From: VAXT01 sp964591295
GTDB lineage: Bacteria > Actinomycetota > Thermoleophilia > Gaiellales > Gaiellaceae
Direction: 5' to 3'
DNA length: 64,000 bases
Assembly: GCA_964591295.1 (NCBI GenBank)
Contig: CAZQAG010000007.1
Location: 4,882-68,881, forward strand
Under the pieces are notes generated by a model. The model saw only the letters and a list, made by a program, of their open reading frames with translations. It had not been told where the DNA came from and searched no databases. Below are positions 42,225 to 48,920 of the stretch, piece by piece (positions within the stretch are counted from its first letter, which is position 1; the number at the start of each line of letters is the position of its first letter). The translations under genes were made by a program, and so were the position numbers.

Positions 42225-42961
42225 TGTCCCTTCCGCCCGAACCACCCGACGAGCAGCAGCCGCCGCCACCTCCACCACCCATGGACGCCGTCGGCGGCGA
42301 GTGCCCCAGGTGCGCGACTCCCTACGACCCGTTCCAGGAGTACTGCCTCGAATGCGGCCTGCGTCTCCCCGTCACGCGCGGGCTGATCCCGGTTCTGGCC
42401 ACGGCCTGGCGCAGGCGCGTTCCCTGGTATCCAGGCGACTGGGTGTGGCCTGTGCTCGCAGCGCTCATCGTCGCGGTGCTTGCGGGCGGCGTCGCGATCG
42501 CCGCGACGAACGACAACGGCTCGCCGAGAGAGACGAAGGCGGCCGTGAACGACCCACCGCCGGGCGGGACGGGTACGACCCCGCCTCCTCCAGCGGGCAC
42601 TGAGACCGACCCGACCGCCACGACGCCCCCGGCGCCGACAGAGCCCGAGCCCGCGCCGCCACCACCGGCGGCCGGCGGTGGGCTCATCGAGTGGCCGCCG
42701 GGTCAGAACGGCTGGACGATCGTGCTCGTGTCCAGCCCCCAAAGCGGCGGTCGAGCGGCTGCAAACCGCGAAGCGCAGGAGGCAATCGACGCAGGCCTCT
42801 CCGATGTCGGCGTCATCAACTCATCGGAGTTCGCGAGCCTGCGTCCGGGCTACTTCGTCGTCTTCACCGGGGTCTACAGCTCGGAGCGAGAGGCGCGAGG
42901 CGGCCTCGGCACTGCGAAGGGGACCTATCCCCAGGCCTACGCACGCCAGATCATCCAGTAG
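42224..42961 (+). CDS. Zinc-ribbon, single-pass membrane protein with C-terminal SPOR-like domain
   Basis: 245 aa from a GTG coupled to the previous stop. Order: Pro-rich tail, one CxxC-CxxC zinc ribbon (CPRCATPYDPFQEYCLECG), a membrane helix (VWPVLAALIVAVLAGGVAIAA, about 75-95), a long Pro/Thr linker, and a C-terminal domain (GWTIVLVSSPQSGGRAAANR ... YFVVFTGVYSSEREARGGL) that looks like a SPOR (peptidoglycan-binding) domain. It would sense or scaffold across the membrane. Its stop codon marks the left edge of the 280-bp duplication. Confidence 0.8.
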   Translation: MSLPPEPPDEQQPPPPPPPMDAVGGECPRCATPYDPFQEYCLECGLRLPVTRGLIPVLATAWRRRVPWYPGDWVWPVLAALIVAVLAGGVAIAATNDNGSPRETKAAVNDPPPGGTGTTPPPPAGTETDPTATTPPAPTEPEPAPPPPAAGGGLIEWPPGQNGWTIVLVSSPQSGGRAAANREAQEAIDAGLSDVGVINSSEFASLRPGYFVVFTGVYSSEREARGGLGTAKGTYPQAYARQIIQ

Positions 42962-43238
42962 GTCCCGGGCCACGGCCCCGGGACTCGCGCAAAGTGCTTC
43001 GCACTTTCCGCGACTAGGAGCACTGCAAGCCGAGGAACGACGAACCAACGGGCCCGCCCATGCCACGTTCGAAAAGACTCTATGCGGCTACGCGAGAGCG
43101 TTCGAGATGTTGGTGCGACGGGCAGTAGTCCCGCTCCGGCAGCGGCGTCCGCTGACAGGGCTTGCCCTTCCGCGTGGTCGCGTGGCAGCGCGGGACGCCG
43201 CCGTCGAACGCGCCGGCCTCGATCTGCTCCTCGATGAA
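42959..43238. repeat. 280-bp tandem direct repeat, copy 1
   Basis: Near-identical to 43239-43518 (three mismatches seen by eye over about 278 bp). Holds, from left: an inverted repeat GTCCCGGG...CCCGGGAC (42962-42984), a second imperfect hairpin around AAAGTGC-TTC-GCACTTT (42986-43012), and the last ~52 codons (minus strand) of the zinc-motif gene. It ends where the unit starts again. Confidence 0.95.
43080..43238 (-). pseudogene. Truncated duplicate of the zinc-motif gene (3' part only)
   Basis: About 52 codons, FIEEQIEAGAFDGGVPRCHA through HLERSRVAA, identical to the C-terminus of the gene at 43360-43845. It has no start codon or promoter of its own; it was created by the 280-bp tandem duplication. 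Read-through from the intact copy would have to cross two hairpins. Confidence 0.85.
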
Positions 43239-43518
43239 TAGGTCCCGGGCCACAGGCCCGGGACTCGCGCAAAGTGCTTCGCACTTTCCGCGACTAAGAG
43301 CACTGCAAGCCGAGGAACGACGAACCAACGGGCCCGCCCATGCCACGTTCGAAAAGACTCTATGCGGCTACGCGAGAGCGTTCGAGATGTTGGTGCGACG
43401 GGCAGTAGTCCCGCTCCGGCAGCGGCGTCCGCTGACAGGGCTTGCCCTTCCGCGTGGTCGCGTGGCAGCGCGGGACGCCGCCGTCGAACGCGCCGGCCTC
43501 GATCTGCTCCTCGATGAA
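43239..43518. repeat. 280-bp tandem direct repeat, copy 2
   Basis: Second copy, continuous with the intact zinc-motif gene. In this copy the first hairpin is a perfect 10-bp stem (GTCCCGGGCC / GGCCCGGGAC, loop ACA, 43242-43264) and the second hairpin is at 43266-43292. These two hairpins lie downstream of the gene's stop on the minus strand and may act as its terminator. Confidence 0.95.
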
Positions 43519-43845
43519 CGTGACGGCCGCCGAGACGCCTTCGTTGACCGCCCAGGCGACCTGCGCCTGCGCGGTGATGGGGAAATAGCGCCGGATGTCC
43601 TGGAAGAGCGAGCGCTCGGGCTTCGCGAAGTACTGCGGGTCTCGCGCGAGCCGTTCCATCGTCTGCTCACATGCCTCCAGCACGGCTTTTCGGTACTCGG
43701 CGCGATCCTTCGTCGGAACGTACGGATCGACCAGGTCCTTGATCGTGCGATAAATGGCTCGCGAGTACTGATACATACAGTGCTGGATGTGGAGGGCTCT
43801 CTCGTCCATTCCAAGTGTGCCTCTCAGCTTGTTAATCCCCTGCAA
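43360..43845 (-). CDS. Protein with C-terminal CxC-type zinc motif, function unknown
   Basis: 161 aa. A helical N-terminal domain (YQYSRAIYRTIKDLVDPYVP, KAVLEACEQTMERLARDP, VAWAVNEGVSAAVTFIEEQI) is followed by a compact Cys/His module at the end: CHATTRKGKPCQRTPLPERD then YCPSHQ, a C-x9-C-x10-C-x2-H pattern that recurs in many uncharacterised bacterial and phage proteins. An alternative start is the Met 12 codons in (43809). Transcribed away from pafBC. Its 3' end lies inside the second 280-bp repeat. Confidence 0.75.
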   Translation of the reverse strand: MQGINKLRGTLGMDERALHIQHCMYQYSRAIYRTIKDLVDPYVPTKDRAEYRKAVLEACEQTMERLARDPQYFAKPERSLFQDIRRYFPITAQAQVAWAVNEGVSAAVTFIEEQIEAGAFDGGVPRCHATTRKGKPCQRTPLPERDYCPSHQHLERSRVAA

Positions 43846-43983
43846 AGCTCTGTTAACGCCGGATTAACCCTCTCCGGGTGCATCAGTCGAGAGCACTCTA
43901 ACGCCTCCCGCCCGCTGTTACAAACTCGGGCCTGATGTTTCCTTCTGTGACAACTGTCTCGCATCGGAGAGAATAGGCGGCAC

Positions 43984-45999
43984 ATGTCTCACGACACCGA
44001 CAAGCTCATCCGCCAGCTCTCGCTCGTCGCGTTCCTGATGGCCGAGCGCCGGCCGTTGACCGCTCGGGACGTGAAGCAGAACGTCGAGGGCTACCAGGAG
44101 ATGTCGGACGAAGCGTTCGCCAGGCGTTTCTATTCCGACCGGGCCGAGCTGCTCGCCCTCGGCGTCCCGCTCGACAACCAGCGCGACGAGTTCACCGGCG
44201 AGGAGCTCTACCGGCTGAGCTCGGAACGCTATTTCTTGCCCCCGCTCGAGCTGACCGACGAGGAGCTGGCGGCACTCCAGACCTGCCTCTTCCTGCTCGA
44301 AGGGCAGTTCGCCTACGCCGAGCCCCTGCGCCTCGCGCTGCAGAACCTCGCGCTCGGCCGCCCCGGCTTCGAAGAGACGCCGACCGAGGCAGCTCGATCG
44401 GTCGAGCTGCACGACCCCGGCTATTCGCCCGAGCTTCCGGGCCGGCTCGCGAAGCTCGAGGGGGCGATCTCCAAGAACCGGACGCTCAAGTTCGAGTACT
44501 GGTCGATCCTCCGCGACGACCTCCGGGAGCGGACCGTCAACGCCTACACCCTCCTCTTCGACCGGGGCCAGTGGTACGTCGTCGGCCTCGACCTCGACGA
44601 CGACAAGGTCAAGACCTTCCGTGTCTCGCGCATCCGCGGCGACATCCGCCTGGCCACCCGCAGGGAGCGCGACTTCAGGCTGCCCGAAGGCTTCGATGCC
44701 GACGAGTTCCGCCTCGGCCCGCCCTGGCAGATCGGCAAGACCGTGGGCGAGGCACGGATCGAGGTCGGCGGAGACACGGCCTGGTGGGTGGACCGCCTCT
44801 ACGGGCGCTACGGTCGGATCGAGGACGGGGTCTTCGTCACCGACTACTCCAACCTCGGTCGACTCTCCGCGTGGATCCTGCGCCAGGATGGGCGCGCCGT
44901 GCCCCTCGCACCGCCGGAGCTTCGGAGGCTCGTGCGCGACGATCTCGACCTCGTCCACAAGCGGCACGACGGGAAGCTGCCGAAGGTCGCGGCTGAGGCG
45001 GCGATGGCGGACGTCGAAGCGGAGGAGCGGCCCGCGAGCCCCGTACCACCGGAGCGCTTCGGACTGCTTCAGGCGCTGCTCGCCTACCTCCTCGCCCGTT
45101 GCGGCGAGGACACGCGGGTCGTCATACCGGCCGCCGACATAATCAAGCGCTTCCACATTCCCCCCGAATCGCTCGAGGAGCACCTCCAGCTTCTGAACCT
45201 CGTCAACTTCGGCGGCGGCTGTTACGCGGTCTACACGGAGCTCCAGAACGGCCAGGTGCACGTCGAGAAGGAGCTGTTCGGCGACACGTTCCGTTCGCCG
45301 CCCCGCCTGACTCCGCTCGAGGCGCGGGCGATCCGCTTGGCCTTGGAGTTCGTCGGCCCGATGATCGCCGCCGACGCGCACACCCCGCTCGAGCGCGTCC
45401 GGCTCAAGCTCGAGGAGACGTTCGGCCAGTTCGACCTCCCGCAGACGTCCGAGCCGCGGGGCGCACGGGCAGAGGAGAAGCTCGTCGGGTCGCTCACCGA
45501 GGGCATTCGTCAGCAGCGGCTCGTCGAGATCGAGTACCAGAAGGAGGGCGAGGACACGCTCTCCACGCGCGTCGTCGAGCCGTACCTGCTCGAGCGGCAG
45601 CTCCCGAACTGGTACGTGCACACCTGGGATCGCACCCGCGACGCGCAGCGCTCCTTCCGCCTCGACCGGATGCGCAGCGCCCGCATTCAGCGCGAGGGTT
45701 TCGAGCGCCGCGAGGGGTTCCAGCCGGACCGGCTGAGCAGCGCCGCGGTCGCGGCCAGCATCTGGTACTCGAAGAAGATCGCGCGCTGGAAGGTCGAGGA
45801 AGGTGCGCAAGCGCTCTCCGACGGCGCCGCGCAGGCCAACAAGGCAGTCGGCAGCGAGGAGTGGTTGGTCGGCGAGATCCTCGGGGATCGCGGAGAAGCG
45901 GTCCTGCTCGAGCCCGAGAACCTGCGCAAGCAGGTCGCCCGGCGCGCGAAGACCCTCGCCCGGGAGCTGCGCCTCACCCGGCTCGCCGCAAAGGCCTAG
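43984..45999 (+). CDS. pafBC: Fused WYL-domain transcription activator PafBC
   Basis: 671 aa. Two head-to-tail copies of the PafB/PafC plan: winged-helix region, WYL domain, C-terminal extension. Copy 1 (about 1-330) has LVAFLMAERRPLTARDVKQN and the WYL core FEYWSILRDDLRERTVNAY and LLFDRGQWYVVGLDLDDD. Copy 2 (about 350-671) has LLQALLAYLLARCGEDTRVV, VEIEYQKEGEDTLSTRVVEP and LPNWYVHTWDRTRDAQRSF. In mycobacteria PafB and PafC are separate and activate the RecA/LexA-independent DNA-damage response; fused forms are known in other actinobacteria. No proteasome gene is next to it here. The stop codon is 2 bp from the left end of mobile element A. Confidence 0.93.
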   Translation: MSHDTDKLIRQLSLVAFLMAERRPLTARDVKQNVEGYQEMSDEAFARRFYSDRAELLALGVPLDNQRDEFTGEELYRLSSERYFLPPLELTDEELAALQTCLFLLEGQFAYAEPLRLALQNLALGRPGFEETPTEAARSVELHDPGYSPELPGRLAKLEGAISKNRTLKFEYWSILRDDLRERTVNAYTLLFDRGQWYVVGLDLDDDKVKTFRVSRIRGDIRLATRRERDFRLPEGFDADEFRLGPPWQIGKTVGEARIEVGGDTAWWVDRLYGRYGRIEDGVFVTDYSNLGRLSAWILRQDGRAVPLAPPELRRLVRDDLDLVHKRHDGKLPKVAAEAAMADVEAEERPASPVPPERFGLLQALLAYLLARCGEDTRVVIPAADIIKRFHIPPESLEEHLQLLNLVNFGGGCYAVYTELQNGQVHVEKELFGDTFRSPPRLTPLEARAIRLALEFVGPMIAADAHTPLERVRLKLEETFGQFDLPQTSEPRGARAEEKLVGSLTEGIRQQRLVEIEYQKEGEDTLSTRVVEPYLLERQLPNWYVHTWDRTRDAQRSFRLDRMRSARIQREGFERREGFQPDRLSSAAVAASIWYSKKIARWKVEEGAQALSDGAAQANKAVGSEEWLVGEILGDRGEAVLLEPENLRKQVARRAKTLARELRLTRLAAKA

Positions 46000-46022
46000 T
46001 AGGAGGGTTTGACGAAATAACC

Positions 46023-46175
46023 CTAGTCCGGTTCGTCGCCCCCGAGCGAGGCGAGAACGAGGTACGCGAGGATGGGGAGGCCGAGAAGGACGCCAAGCAC
46101 GGTCGCTATGACGGCCTTAGCGCCCAGGTCGAGACGTTCGAACCATGCGTCGGCGCGGCTTGTGTCGTCGTCCAC
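46023..46175 (-). CDS. 50-residue single-pass membrane protein in element A
   Basis: GTG start at 46175, stop TAG at 46023. Charged N-terminus (VDDDTSRADAWFERLDLG), one membrane helix (AVIATVLGVLLGLPILAYLV), short acidic tail. Too short to classify. Third-position GC and a complete start-helix-stop pattern support a real gene. Confidence 0.6.
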   Translation of the reverse strand: MDDDTSRADAWFERLDLGAKAVIATVLGVLLGLPILAYLVLASLGGDEPD

Positions 46176-46316
46176 CCCAGTAGCGTAATCGGGGGCGCCG
46201 CGTCATGACCGCGCTGCGCTGGCTTGACTACCGCCTACGACCCCGCGTACGCCGCGAGATGTGCAAGCAGCTTTTTGAGATGTGCGGAAAGGCGCTAAGC
46301 CATGCGGCCTAGGCGC

Positions 46317-46595
46317 TCAGCTTGGCCGCGACCGGCGCTGCACGACGAGAACGACCGCCAGAACGACGGCCACCACCATGAGACTCTGCAAGAGAGGAAG
46401 GAAGTAAAAAACGTGGTCGCCCCAGTGGAGGCTAAACGGAGGGAAGCCGCCAGAATCACCAGTGCGCTGGATAGCGGTGGTGATGAATCCGGCGATGCTG
46501 GCAGCAAGCTGGTAGAGCGCCCATCCGAGTGCGATGGCAAACGCCAGCGTCGTGAGCGTCGTATCTCGCAAGAGCCGCTCCAAGTCCTGCCGCAC
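46317..46595 (-). CDS. Two-helix small membrane protein in element A
   Basis: 92 aa, GTG start at 46595. A charged amphipathic start (RQDLERLLRDTTL), helix 1 (AFAIALGWALYQLAASIAGF), a short polar loop with HWGDHVFYF, helix 2 (LLQSLMVVAVVLAVVLVV) and a basic tail. Helix 1 with the preceding charged segment loosely resembles the first segment of MscL, but I cannot assign the family. Transcribed in the same direction as the 50-aa gene. Confidence 0.62.
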   Translation of the reverse strand: MRQDLERLLRDTTLTTLAFAIALGWALYQLAASIAGFITTAIQRTGDSGGFPPFSLHWGDHVFYFLPLLQSLMVVAVVLAVVLVVQRRSRPS

Positions 46596-46756
46596 GAAGC
46601 AGAGGATACGACGCTGCGCCAGAACACGCCCGCTTTATTCCGCCAAACCCTCCTAGGAGGGTTTGGCGCAAAAAACGGTCGGCAGCTTGTGTCTGACCGC
46701 TCTTTCGTGGTCCGCTTTCCCTTGTGAAACCCGCTCCGCAGCTCCGAGGGGCCAGG

Positions 46757-47509
46757 ATGAAGCTCCTGCGCGCACAGGAACACCTCGGTCAACTCCAAGC
46801 TGACCATTCCCGGTTCGTTTACGAGTTGAACGGCTACCGAATGGTTCGAGAGGAAGACCGAGAGCCGGGCTACTACCTCTGGCGGGCCAACATCGAGCGA
46901 CCGCCTCCCCTCGACACATGGGCCGCGCTTGCTGGCGACTGTGTTCATGCCCTGCGAAGCGCGCTCGACCACACGGCTTTCGCGCTCGTCCAACTCAAGA
47001 GGCCGGGTGAGACTCACTCCTACTTCCCTATCTCCCCCAAAGCTCGCAAGACCAGAAGGAACCCCGACGGGTTCGACAAGAAGCATCCGGACAAACTTCC
47101 TTGTGTTGATCGCAAGGCGCTCGCACAGGTCAACTGGCTGCAACCGCACCGTGGAGGGGGCAAATTGGACCGACTCTGGGTCGTCCACTCCCTCGACATC
47201 ATCGACAAGCACCGCCGTCTCAACCTTGTAGAGCCTGCCCTGCTCGACCTCGGTTGGAAGTTGTCTGACTGCCGGGTCGAAGGGGAGCAGAAATGGCTCG
47301 GCCCGCTGAAGGATGGCGCACCAGTGGCCCGCTTCAAACTCGTTCCGACTGGCCCGAATATGCAAGTGCAGACTCAGTTCGCCTTTGACATAACGTTCGG
47401 CGAAACAGAGCCACCGCTTGCTGGGGAGCCAGTCATGCGGACTCTTCAATCCCTCTCGGATTACGTCGGAGGCGTCGTCGCCCGCTTCGACAGGTTCTTC
47501 CCCCGGTAG
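46757..47509 (+). CDS. Passenger protein with a HEPN-like R-x4-H motif
   Basis: 250 aa from the ATG with GAGGGG 5 bp upstream; a GTG at 46724 would add 11 residues. An N-terminal helix (RAQEHLGQLQADHSRFVYEL) leads to a conserved-looking GDCVHALRSALDHTAFALVQ segment; R-S-A-L-D-H fits the R-x4-H catalytic motif of HEPN ribonucleases. Later strands (KLDRLWVVHSLDIIDKHRRL; RFKLVPTGPNMQVQTQFAF) have no known match. Many uncharacterised bacterial proteins share the LRSALDH block. A nuclease or toxin role is inference from the motif only. Confidence 0.7.
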   Translation: MKLLRAQEHLGQLQADHSRFVYELNGYRMVREEDREPGYYLWRANIERPPPLDTWAALAGDCVHALRSALDHTAFALVQLKRPGETHSYFPISPKARKTRRNPDGFDKKHPDKLPCVDRKALAQVNWLQPHRGGGKLDRLWVVHSLDIIDKHRRLNLVEPALLDLGWKLSDCRVEGEQKWLGPLKDGAPVARFKLVPTGPNMQVQTQFAFDITFGETEPPLAGEPVMRTLQSLSDYVGGVVARFDRFFPR

Positions 47510-47649
47510 CCGAATCAAGGCCCAACTCGCCTATTTGCGGGTGGTCTGTCGTCCGACGCCACTGTCAGGATTAGTCCTGCAAATACAAAGGAATTTGCCC
47601 CCGCGCAGGTTGCACTGCCGGGGGCGTGTCCACAGGAGAGTGACCTCCC

Positions 47650-48663
47650 ATGGCAACTGGCAAGGTAGCGCGTCGCACGGCTGTTGGCGATGTTGCGGAA
47701 CTGCTCGACTCGCCCGAAATAGCCGCTCTCATCACGGAACTTGACTCGCTCCGTGACGCACGAGGAAACAAGGGCTTTGGTACCCGCGCTCTCATCGGCG
47801 CTTGCCTCGTGAAGTCTCTGTTCGCCCTGCCCACCTGGACGTGGGTAGCGGCTCTGATTGCAGAGCATCCCGGCCTGCAAGAAACGCTCGGCGGCACTCC
47901 GAGCGTGTGGGCCTGTTACCGCTTCTCCCGCAAGCTCAGAGAGAACCGCCCCGCGCTCGCGGCGTGTCTCGATGCGTGTGCCGCGTCCCTTAGAGCGCAG
48001 TACCCGACCATTGGCCGAGACGTAGCTATCGACGCTTCCGATATGCCCGCCTTCGCCAATGGCCAGCGGTACGTCTCCAAGGGCGGCAAGGAACGCGAGC
48101 GGTTCAGCGACCCGGACGCCTCGTGGGGCCATCGCTCCGCTATCTCGACTCGCAAAGGCGGCGGGTACTACGGGTACAAACTGCAAGCCGCTGTCTGTGC
48201 CTCTACGGGCCTGCCGCTCGCATGGGAAGTAGCGACCGCCAAGCGCCACGAGTCCAACTTTGTCGCCCCTCTGATCGACGCTCTCCATGCTCGCGGCTTC
48301 CAGCCCGAGACGGTGGCCATGGACAAGGGCTACGACAACACGCGGGTCTATGCGGAGGTCGAAGAACGAGGGTGCGAACCCGTCATTCCGCTTCGGGGTG
48401 CGAAGGCCAATCAGGTAGCCCTGCCGCTTGCGCTTGGCGGTCGGCTGTTTCCGCGCATCGGTCGCCACACGGAGCGGTTCAAGAGCCTCTACCGGGGTCG
48501 GGTGGCGGTCGAGCGCGAGTTCGGGCGCTTGAAGCACGACTACGGTTTGGCCCCGCTTCGCACTCGCGGCTTGGAGCGCGTAGCCCTTCACGCTGACCTC
48601 GTGATGCTCGCTCGCCTCGCGCAAGCTCTGAGTAGAGCGCGCGCTGTTCCGCTCGCGGCGTAA
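47650..48663 (+). CDS. IS4/IS5-like DDE transposase of element B
   Basis: 337 aa. Catalytic residues: first Asp in VAIDASDMPAFANGQRY, second in VAMDKGYDNTRVY, and the Glu in RVAVEREFGRLKHDYGL (the R-x-x-V-E signature of the IS4/IS5/IS1182 group). KGGGYYGYKLQAAVC is the strand after the first Asp. Frame intact, so the element may be active. TA-type target duplication is known for some IS5 relatives, which fits the flanks of A and B. Confidence 0.87.
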   Translation: MATGKVARRTAVGDVAELLDSPEIAALITELDSLRDARGNKGFGTRALIGACLVKSLFALPTWTWVAALIAEHPGLQETLGGTPSVWACYRFSRKLRENRPALAACLDACAASLRAQYPTIGRDVAIDASDMPAFANGQRYVSKGGKERERFSDPDASWGHRSAISTRKGGGYYGYKLQAAVCASTGLPLAWEVATAKRHESNFVAPLIDALHARGFQPETVAMDKGYDNTRVYAEVEERGCEPVIPLRGAKANQVALPLALGGRLFPRIGRHTERFKSLYRGRVAVEREFGRLKHDYGLAPLRTRGLERVALHADLVMLARLAQALSRARAVPLAA

Positions 48664-48681
48664 CTCGCAATAATCAGCCGC

Positions 48682-48897
48682 GTGAAGAAGGTCGAGAAGA
48701 CGACGCTCTATTTCAAGTGGGAGTTCGAGGATGATGAGGGCGTATGGGGAGGGAAGGTCTCCTTGACAGAGGCCGGGACTCCGATTAAGCGCGAGGGGAG
48801 ATTGGAGACGTTCGAGAGCAAGGATCTTGGATGGATGTACGAGCCAGAGGCGCGGAAGCTCGCAAAGAGCAACGGCTGGGAGTTCCAGTCGATCTAG
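48682..48897 (+). CDS. 71-residue protein of unknown function in element B
   Basis: GTG start 18 bp after the transposase stop. Small soluble alpha/beta pattern: TTLYFKWEFEDDEGVWGGKV, a charged loop, then LGWMYEPEARKLAKSNGWEF. Ends 24 bp before the right inverted end. Unrecognised. Confidence 0.55.
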   Translation: MKKVEKTTLYFKWEFEDDEGVWGGKVSLTEAGTPIKREGRLETFESKDLGWMYEPEARKLAKSNGWEFQSI

Positions 48898-48920
48898 CGC
48901 CGTTTTTGCGCCAAACCCTC

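Larger units (their letters stand above)
46002..46653. mobile_element. Element A: 652-bp non-autonomous insertion with TA-flanked inverted ends
   Basis: Ends are inverted copies: left GGAGGGTTTGACGAAATAA, right (inward reading) GGAGGGTTTGGCGGAATAA, 17 of 19 identical. TA lies directly outside both ends (46000-46001 and 46654-46655). No transposase inside; two small membrane-protein genes on the minus strand, and a possible 35-codon frame (plus, 46205-46312). The ends match those of element B, which has a transposase, so B may mobilise A. It is inserted right after the pafBC stop. Confidence 0.8.

Noticed and set aside
43918..45810. 630-codon minus-strand open frame opposite pafBC
   Set aside because: Pure antisense shadow of the PafBC coding sequence; PafBC has complete WYL and winged-helix motifs.
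46205..46312. 35-codon plus-strand ORF in element A (starts MTALRWLDYRLRPRVRR)
   Set aside because: Short, basic, no upstream ribosome site, and opposite in direction to the other two genes; not enough support to annotate.
46641..46668. Bidirectional transcription terminator
   Set aside because: The 28-bp perfect palindrome has A/T runs on one side only, and its halves are exactly the inverted ends of two different elements seen again at 46002 and 48921, so an element junction explains it better. A terminator side-function is still possible.
47510..48681. A smaller, separate IS consisting only of the transposase gene inside element B
   Set aside because: I looked for inverted repeats just outside 47650-48663 and found none; the only good ends are those of the whole 2,266-bp element.
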